Shown here piece after piece: positions 4,770-9,841 of a stretch of DNA of 9,841 nucleotides. Position 1 is the first letter of the stretch. Each line of letters begins with the position of its first letter. The notes beneath the pieces were generated by a model, which saw nothing but the letters and a program-made list of their open reading frames with translations, did not search any database and was not told where the DNA came from. A program made the translations under genes and the position numbers. Source of the DNA: an uncultured Eubacteriales bacterium (GTDB taxonomy: Bacteria > Bacillota > Clostridia > Oscillospirales > Acutalibacteraceae); assembly GCA_934408795.1 (NCBI GenBank), contig CAKRVQ010000021.1, positions 1 through 9,841 on the forward strand. Reading direction: 5' to 3'.

Positions 4770-7397
4770 ATGGAATGGACCTCGTTAAACGATCTGCGTG
4801 AAAAATATCTCTCGTTTTTTGAAAGTAAGGGTCATTTAAGGCTCGGCAGTTTCCCGCTCGTGCCTAAAAACGACAATTCCCTGCTTTTGATAAATTCGGG
4901 AATGGCACCGATGAAAAAGTATTTTACCGGTGAAGTCACTCCCCCGTCGAAAAGGGTGACCACCTGTCAGAAGTGCATTCGCACTCCCGACCTTGAAAGG
5001 GTGGGAAAGACCGCCCGTCACGGCACATATTTTGAAATGCTCGGCAACTTCTCGTTCGGCGACTATTTCAAAAAGGAAGCCATTCCGTGGGCATGGGAAT
5101 TCCTCACCGTCACCTTGGGCATCCCCGAGGACAAGCTTTGGCCTTCCGTCTACGAGAGCGACGACGAAGCGTATGCGATCTGGCGCGATGTCATAGGCGT
5201 GCCCGAAGCACATATCGTCCGCCTCGGCAAGGAGGACAATTTCTGGGAACACGGCACGGGTCCCTGCGGTCCCTGCTCCGAAATATACTTCGACCGCGGC
5301 GAAAAATACGGCTGCGGAGCCCCCGACTGTAAACCCGGCTGCGACTGCGACAGATATATGGAGATCTGGAACAATGTGTTCTCGCAGTTTAACAATATGG
5401 GCGACGGAACCTATACCGAGCTCACCCACAAAAACATCGACACCGGAATGGGATTGGAGCGCCTTGCCTGCGTAATGCAGGGGGTCGACAATATGTTTGA
5501 GGTCGATACCATAAGGAACATTCTCGACAGGGTCTGCAAGATAGCCGGAAAATCTTACGGAATCGATCACGAAGACGATGTCTCCATAAGAGTCATCACC
5601 GACCATGTCCGCGGCGCCACATTTATGATATGCGACGGCGTTATACCCTCCAACGAAGGAAGAGGCTATGTCCTCAGGAGACTATTAAGAAGGGCTGCCC
5701 GTCACGGCAGACTTCTCGGCATTGACAGAGCTTTTCTCAATGAAGTCTGCGATGCCGTTATAAACGAGAACAAGGGAGCATATCCCGAGCTTGTGGAAAA
5801 GCGTGAGCTTATAGAAAAGATAATCGGCGTTGAGGAAGAGAACTTCGGTAAGACGATAGACAAGGGTCTTAAAATGCTCGGAGACATCATTTCAAGCGGC
5901 TGCAAGACCGTGTCGGGAGCCGACGCGTTCAGACTTTACGACACCTACGGATTCCCTCTTGATCTGACCAAGGATATTCTTGAGGAAAAGGGCATCTCGG
6001 TGGACGAGGAAGGCTTCGACGAACTCATGAAGGAGCAGAAGCAGCTTGCGCGCAGCTCAAGAAAGGCTGCGGACGCAGAATCGTGGAAGAGCGACGGAAA
6101 CGCCTTCAAGGAGCTTGACAAAACAGAGTTTTCGGGCTATACCGCCGACAAGTGTGATTCAAACATAACGGCGTTGACCGTAAACGGCGAAAGAGCCGAT
6201 TCGGCGGGGACCGGAGATAAGGTCAGCATAGTTCTCGACAGGACCGTCTTTTATGCCGAATCGGGCGGACAGACGGGAGACAGCGGAACCATCCGCGGCG
6301 ACGGATTCACGGTATCGGTCCTTGACACCGTAAAGACTCCCTCGGGAGTGTTCGTTCACAACGGCGAAGTCGTCGACGGGATCGTCACGGTGGGAGTATC
6401 CGCAAAAGCGGAAATAGATGTCAGCCGCAGAAACGCGATAAGGCGCAACCACACGGCAGCGCACCTTCTTCAGGCGGCGCTCCGCAAGGCGCTCGGCACT
6501 CATGTTGAGCAGGCGGGTCAGCTCGTCACCGAAAACTCGGTGAGATTTGACTTCACCCACTTCTCGGCGTTGACCGATCGCGAACTTGCCGAAACCGAAG
6601 CGTGGGTCAATGACGCGATATTGGCGGCAATACCCGTTGAAAACACCGAAATGCCCATAGATGAAGCCAAGGCGATGGGAGCCATGGCGCTTTTCGGAGA
6701 AAAATACGGAAGCACGGTCAGGGTCGTCAATGTGCCCGGCAGATCGATAGAGCTTTGCGGAGGAACCCATGTAAAGGTCACCTCCGACATAGGTCTTTTC
6801 AAGATACTCTCGGAATCGTCGGTCGCCGCGGGCGTGAGACGAATAGAGGCAGTGACCGGCACAGGAGTGCTTAAATACATAGACGGACTCAAAGGTGAGC
6901 TCAACGAGACTGCGGCAATACTGAAGGTCAACAATCCTTCCGAAATTGCTAAGCGATGCGAGACCCTGCTTTCCGAACTTAAGGAGAGCCGCCGTGCGCT
7001 TGAGTCCCTCAATGCAAAGCTTGCAGGCAGCAAATTGACTGAAATTATGAAGACCGCCGAGGACATAAAGGGTGTCCGCGTTGCGGTTGCCGTGCTTGAA
7101 GGCGTCGCGCCTGATGAGCTCCGCAAAATGAGCGACACCGTGAAGTCGTCGGATCCTCTTGCCGTCGTCGTCCTTGCGTCGGTAAACGGCGATAAGGTGA
7201 CCTTCTGTGCCGCCTGCGGTGCCGAGGCGATAGCCAAGGGTGCCCATGCGGGCAACATAGTGAGAGAAACGGCAGCCGTCACGGGAGGAAAAGGCGGCGG
7301 CAAGCCGGACAGTGCAATGGCAGGCGGCAAGGATACCGCCAAAGTAGAAGACGCCGTAAAAGCGGTTCCTTCAATAGTCGAAGCATTGATAAAATAA
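4770..7397 (+). CDS. alaS: Alanyl-tRNA synthetase
   Basis: Cytoplasmic class II synthetase that activates alanine with ATP, charges tRNA-Ala and hydrolyses mischarged Ser/Gly-tRNA. At 875 aa it is full length. The catalytic domain opens with REKYLSFFESKGH and NSGMAPMKKYF, contains motif 2 (RTPDLERVGKTARHGTYFEM) and motif 3 (GMGLERLA). A Cys-rich zinc insertion (YGCGAPDCKPGCDCDRY) sits at about residues 178-195, as in clostridial enzymes. The editing domain has HTAAH (His561, His565) and CGGTH (Cys663, His667), the four metal ligands. The C-terminal DHHA1-type region ends with GGKGGGKPDSAMAGG. ATG 4770 follows GGAG at 8 nt. It has its own promoter at 4665-4693, so it is not dependent on the upstream PBP gene. 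No defect was seen. Confidence 0.98.
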   Translation: MEWTSLNDLREKYLSFFESKGHLRLGSFPLVPKNDNSLLLINSGMAPMKKYFTGEVTPPSKRVTTCQKCIRTPDLERVGKTARHGTYFEMLGNFSFGDYFKKEAIPWAWEFLTVTLGIPEDKLWPSVYESDDEAYAIWRDVIGVPEAHIVRLGKEDNFWEHGTGPCGPCSEIYFDRGEKYGCGAPDCKPGCDCDRYMEIWNNVFSQFNNMGDGTYTELTHKNIDTGMGLERLACVMQGVDNMFEVDTIRNILDRVCKIAGKSYGIDHEDDVSIRVITDHVRGATFMICDGVIPSNEGRGYVLRRLLRRAARHGRLLGIDRAFLNEVCDAVINENKGAYPELVEKRELIEKIIGVEEENFGKTIDKGLKMLGDIISSGCKTVSGADAFRLYDTYGFPLDLTKDILEEKGISVDEEGFDELMKEQKQLARSSRKAADAESWKSDGNAFKELDKTEFSGYTADKCDSNITALTVNGERADSAGTGDKVSIVLDRTVFYAESGGQTGDSGTIRGDGFTVSVLDTVKTPSGVFVHNGEVVDGIVTVGVSAKAEIDVSRRNAIRRNHTAAHLLQAALRKALGTHVEQAGQLVTENSVRFDFTHFSALTDRELAETEAWVNDAILAAIPVENTEMPIDEAKAMGAMALFGEKYGSTVRVVNVPGRSIELCGGTHVKVTSDIGLFKILSESSVAAGVRRIEAVTGTGVLKYIDGLKGELNETAAILKVNNPSEIAKRCETLLSELKESRRALESLNAKLAGSKLTEIMKTAEDIKGVRVAVAVLEGVAPDELRKMSDTVKSSDPLAVVVLASVNGDKVTFCAACGAEAIAKGAHAGNIVRETAAVTGGKGGGKPDSAMAGGKDTAKVEDAVKAVPSIVEALIK

Positions 7398-7416
7398 CAG
7401 CCGACCGGCATATAAT
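7386..7416 (+). promoter_or_regulatory. Possible promoter for the HIT gene
   Basis: TATAAT (7411-7416) follows TTGATA (7386-7391) with a 19-bp spacer, which is long. The -35 overlaps the last codons of alaS. Downstream, 7437-7485 can form nested stems (GCGGGC 7454-7459 with GCCCGC 7469-7474; GCGGCA 7438-7443 with TGCCGC 7480-7485) without a T-run. CCGTCGGA is tandemly duplicated at 7499-7514. Confidence 0.35.
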
Positions 7417-7539
7417 ACCGATACAAACAAAAAGCAAGCGGCACAGCTAAACGGCGGGCGGCGTATATGCCCGCTCACTTGCCGCATAAGATATTTTGCC
7501 GTCGGACCGTCGGACAACCGGGAAAGGAACATCTGTCTT

Positions 7540-7881
7540 ATGAATGATTGTCTCTTTTGCAAGATAACGGCGCGCGAGATCCCGAGCACCGCCGTATATG
7601 AGGACGAATGGGTCTACGCCTTTCGCGATATAGCTCCCCAGGCGCCTTTTCACGCGGTCATCGTACCGAAAAAGCACATATCGTCAACCGATGAGATCAA
7701 TTCAAAAAACAGCATTTATGTCGCAAAGATATTTGAAGCCGCGGCAAAGATCGCGCGGGAAAACGGGCTTGACAAGGGATACCGCATTGTCAACAACTGC
7801 GGCGAAGAAGGCGGACAGACCGTGGGTCATCTGCATTTTCATATGCTGGGCGGAAGAATGCTTTCGTGGCCTCCGGGCTGA
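7540..7881 (+). CDS. HIT-family (histidine triad, HinT-like) nucleotide hydrolase
   Basis: A 113-aa cytoplasmic protein, the usual HinT size. Family members are homodimeric nucleotide-binding hydrolases that cleave adenosine phosphoramidates and acyl-AMP compounds. The N-terminus CLFCKI supplies the Cys4/Cys7 pair seen in many bacterial members. The central FRDIAPQAPFHAVIVPKKHI is the conserved core, and GQTVGHLHFHMLGGR carries the triad His97-x-His99-x-His101. The C-terminal SWPPG is typical. The start is supported by AAAGGA about 11 nt upstream. It lies 142 nt after alaS. A link to AlaRS is known biochemically for other HIT proteins, which can process aminoacyl-adenylates, but the pairing here may be only conserved gene order. 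Its physiological substrate cannot be read from sequence. Confidence 0.95.
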   Translation: MNDCLFCKITAREIPSTAVYEDEWVYAFRDIAPQAPFHAVIVPKKHISSTDEINSKNSIYVAKIFEAAAKIARENGLDKGYRIVNNCGEEGGQTVGHLHFHMLGGRMLSWPPG

Positions 7882-8026
7882 TAGTACGGACGAAGGCAGT
7901 CCGAAACACGAACGCTCTTAAAGATATTGCGCTTAAAAGCGTCAGCGCATTCTCTGTGTTTTTTAATACCGTCTTTGCCGAAGATAAATAATCGGGCGGC
8001 TCCTGCCGTCGAGGGAGATATTGGAA

Positions 8027-8569
8027 ATGAATAACGAAACTTACAAGATAACGATAGCGGGACTTGAGCGCGAGCTTAAGTTATATCCCGTGAGCGACAA
8101 GCTTGATATCGCCGCGTTTATTCTGTTCGGTGATGTTGAGATCACCGTTGCTGCGGCAACCGAGCTTCTGAAGAGGGTACCGGATTTTGATGTCATACTC
8201 ACACCCGAAGCCAAGAGCATACCGCTCGCCTATGAGCTTTCAAGGCAGTCGGGCAAAAAGTATGTGGTTGCGCGCAAGGGAACAAAGGTATATATGTCTC
8301 ACCCGCTCTGCGTGAATGTGAAATCCATAACGACCGATCACGAGCAGAAGCTCTATCTCGGTCAGGAGGATGTAGAGCACATTGAAGGCAAAAGGGTGCT
8401 CATTGTTGATGATGTCGTAAGCACCGGTGAATCTCTCGACGCGGTGCGCGAGCTCGTTAAAGAAGCGGGCGGGAAAGAAGCCGCCTCCTGCTTTGTGCTT
8501 GCGGAGGGTGACGCCGCCGAGCGCAAGGATGTTATCTTTTTGCAGAAGCTCCCGCTCTTTTTCAAATAA
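8027..8569 (+). CDS. Phosphoribosyltransferase, adenine phosphoribosyltransferase-like
   Basis: A 180-aa type I PRTase that transfers ribose-5-phosphate from PRPP to a base, most likely adenine or a related purine in salvage. The PRPP loop is clear at residues 124-136: VLIVDDVVSTGES, preceded by a hydrophobic strand and followed by a helix (LDAVRELVKEAGG). DVILTPEAKSIPLAYELSRQSGKKYVVARKG resembles the conserved Apt core. The sequence looks like a clostridial Apt-like subfamily; the base specificity is inferred. I chose ATG 8027 over the in-frame TTG 8021 because GGGAG (8013-8017) is better spaced for it. It lies 145 nt after the HIT gene, with no clear terminator or promoter between them. Confidence 0.88.
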   Translation: MNNETYKITIAGLERELKLYPVSDKLDIAAFILFGDVEITVAAATELLKRVPDFDVILTPEAKSIPLAYELSRQSGKKYVVARKGTKVYMSHPLCVNVKSITTDHEQKLYLGQEDVEHIEGKRVLIVDDVVSTGESLDAVRELVKEAGGKEAASCFVLAEGDAAERKDVIFLQKLPLFFK

Positions 8570-8577
8570 GGATGCCT

Positions 8578-8655
8578 TTACCGCCCGATCCTGAGTTTAA
8601 TTGAATCCCTGTCGGTTTTGATCTGATGAAAGCCCAACTCCGTCAGCTTAAACAT
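8578..8655 (-). CDS. Possible 25-aa minus-strand small ORF between apt-like gene and comEC
   Basis: ATG 8653-8655 to TAA 8578-8580 encodes 25 residues starting MFKLTELGFHQIKTD and ending KLRIGR. The frame stays open upstream for about 20 further codons (including HLSIYRPPESL) before a stop near 8714, so it could also be the tail of a decayed gene. There is no good Shine-Dalgarno site. The ends of the region form an inverted repeat (8580-8588 with 8663-8671). I do not recognise the sequence. Confidence 0.2.
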   Translation of the reverse strand: MFKLTELGFHQIKTDRDSIKLRIGR

Positions 8656-8671
8656 CAAAGACTCGGGCGGT
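8580..8671. repeat. 9-bp inverted repeat spanning the apt-like/comEC gap
   Basis: ACCGCCCGA (8580-8588) pairs with TCGGGCGGT (8663-8671) across a 74-nt loop. It occupies most of the 116-nt gap between the two genes. There is no T-run after it, so it is not a standard terminator. It could close an RNA structure or be chance. Confidence 0.3.
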
Positions 8672-8685
8672 CTGTATATTGATAA

Positions 8686-9841
8686 GTGAAACGAATACTT
8701 CTGTCGGCAGGCGCCTTATCCGCAACGGGGCTCTTCCTTTTGAGTCTTTTCCCGTCGACCGTCACATATGCCGTCACCGTTATAACCTTCTGCCTTGCCG
8801 TTCTCTTTGCCTGCCTGTATAAAAAATACCGTTCGGCATTTTCGGTCTCCTTTTGTCTTCTGCTCTCCTTTGCGGTGTTTCTTTCCTACTGCTTTACCGT
8901 GACCGAGGAGGAACGCCAAACGTCGACCCTCATCGGAAGAACGGCGGAGATCACCGCAACAGTCATTGAAGAGCCCGCAAAGGGCGTTGACTCGACTGCA
9001 TACTACATTGAGACCGACAGTGTCGGCATTAACGGTGCGCCGCAGAAAATAAGGCTGATGCTGCATTCATCCGACAGGCAGATAAAAGAATTTGACAGGA
9101 TAAGCGCGACCGTCACCTTTGAGGAGTCAGACGGTAAATATCGGTCATCGTTATATCCCGAAAAGGTATGTGTCGACACCCGCACCGAGAGTATCAAGTA
9201 TCTCGGCGAGAGCGAAGGCTTTCATCCTTACAAATATATGATATCCCTACGCAGAGCGGTAAGGGATTCGATAACCTCAAATCTGCCCGATAACACCGAA
9301 GGAATACTTGCGGGTTTTATCATCGGCGGCAGCGATCTGCTTGACGATGAAACATACGGTGCGTTCAAGGCGTGCGGAATATCGCATATGATAGCCGTTT
9401 CGGGTATGCATATGGCGGTCCTCTGTTCCGTCATAACAAAGATCCTCGAATCGTTCGGGATCGGCGGAAGGGTCAAGGTGTTCGCCATAGCTCCTCTGCT
9501 CGTTTTGTATTCGGCATTGAGCGGATTTTCACCCTCATCGGTAAGAGCGGTCATCATGGTGTGCGCATCAATGACCTCTTCGATATTCAGAAAACGCGCC
9601 GACCGACTGAACCTGCTCGGAGGATCAGCCGTCTTAATGCTGGCGGTGCGTCCGAATCTGTTATTCAGTCTTTCGTTTGAGTTATCGTTCGTGTCGCTTT
9701 TGGGCATTCTCGTGCTTTCGCCCGCGGTCTGTGCGGTCACGACCGATCGTATGAGAGTGCGCGGGGTCTTGGGGATCATCCTGAAATACATATGCGACAA
9801 CGCCGTGACTTCCCTCTGCGCGTCAATAGGCACCTATCCGA
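8686..9841 (+). CDS. comEC: ComEC/Rec2-type DNA uptake channel protein (3' end outside window)
   Basis: Polytopic membrane protein that passes single-stranded DNA into the cytoplasm during natural transformation. 385 codons are present and the frame runs off the right edge. The N-terminus has two closely spaced hydrophobic segments (about residues 5-60) and then the soluble N-terminal domain typical of ComEC (GRTAEITATVIEEP to about 175). The Competence domain begins near 205: GILAGFIIGG, then GISHMIAVSGMHMAVL (His234, His242), the family signature, and later SGFSPSSVRAVIMV. Further membrane helices follow (LLFSLSFELSFVSLLGILVL). The GTG at 8686 is the first start after an in-frame TAA (8683-8685), but its ribosome site is poor, so a downstream start is possible. 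Any metallo-beta-lactamase-like C-terminal domain would lie beyond the window. Confidence 0.9.
   Translation, partial: MKRILLSAGALSATGLFLLSLFPSTVTYAVTVITFCLAVLFACLYKKYRSAFSVSFCLLLSFAVFLSYCFTVTEEERQTSTLIGRTAEITATVIEEPAKGVDSTAYYIETDSVGINGAPQKIRLMLHSSDRQIKEFDRISATVTFEESDGKYRSSLYPEKVCVDTRTESIKYLGESEGFHPYKYMISLRRAVRDSITSNLPDNTEGILAGFIIGGSDLLDDETYGAFKACGISHMIAVSGMHMAVLCSVITKILESFGIGGRVKVFAIAPLLVLYSALSGFSPSSVRAVIMVCASMTSSIFRKRADRLNLLGGSAVLMLAVRPNLLFSLSFELSFVSLLGILVLSPAVCAVTTDRMRVRGVLGIILKYICDNAVTSLCASIGTYP

Noticed and set aside
6159..7444. Two long minus-strand frames (362 and 308 codons) inside alaS
   Set aside because: They are antisense shadows of a clear full-length AlaRS, with no independent start signals or domain pattern.
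7911..7965. Terminator between the HIT and phosphoribosyltransferase genes
   Set aside because: There is a T6 run at about 7960, but the nearby stem (CGCT-TAAA-AGCG) is only 4 bp and is separated from it by more than 15 nt.

Overview
The window looks like core chromosome of a moderately GC-rich anaerobic Bacillota, most likely a Clostridia / Oscillospirales-type gut bacterium. This is an inference from a pro-SigK-like sporulation sigma factor, a clostridial-style AlaRS with a Cys-rich zinc insertion, strong Shine-Dalgarno sites, and near-consensus TTGACA-17-TATAAT promoters. No rRNA, tRNA, CRISPR array, transposase or recombinase was found.

Layout. Positions 1-524 (minus) hold a CDP-alcohol phosphatidyltransferase running off the left edge, transcribed from a perfect consensus promoter at 728-756 through a leader of about 200 nt. 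On the plus strand, 988-1584 encodes a SigK-type factor with a hydrophobic pro-sequence. It is colinear with SigK through regions 2 and 3 and then loses all similarity exactly where region 4 should begin. Next come a divergent pair: a zinc-ribbon / membrane / OB-fold protein (1622-2149, minus) and a small XRE-type regulator (2281-2508, plus). A long inverted repeat sits on the promoter between them. A 516-nt intergenic stretch with a 26-bp palindromic hairpin and a promoter follows. From 3025 on, all genes are plus-strand housekeeping genes: a class B penicillin-binding protein, alaS, a HIT-family hydrolase, an adenine phosphoribosyltransferase-like enzyme, and comEC (cut by the right edge).

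How they fit together. The right half is a same-strand cluster covering cell wall synthesis, translation, nucleotide salvage and DNA uptake. It appears to be several transcription units rather than one operon: alaS has its own perfect promoter overlapping the stop codon of the PBP gene. The left half concerns membrane lipid synthesis and sporulation. The accessory-looking part is roughly 1525-2704. It begins at the SigK breakpoint, contains the divergent regulator/membrane-protein pair, and is bounded by a 15-bp exact inverted repeat. That is the best candidate for something unusual, but nothing here proves a mobile element, and a degraded sigK or an assembly join would also explain it.
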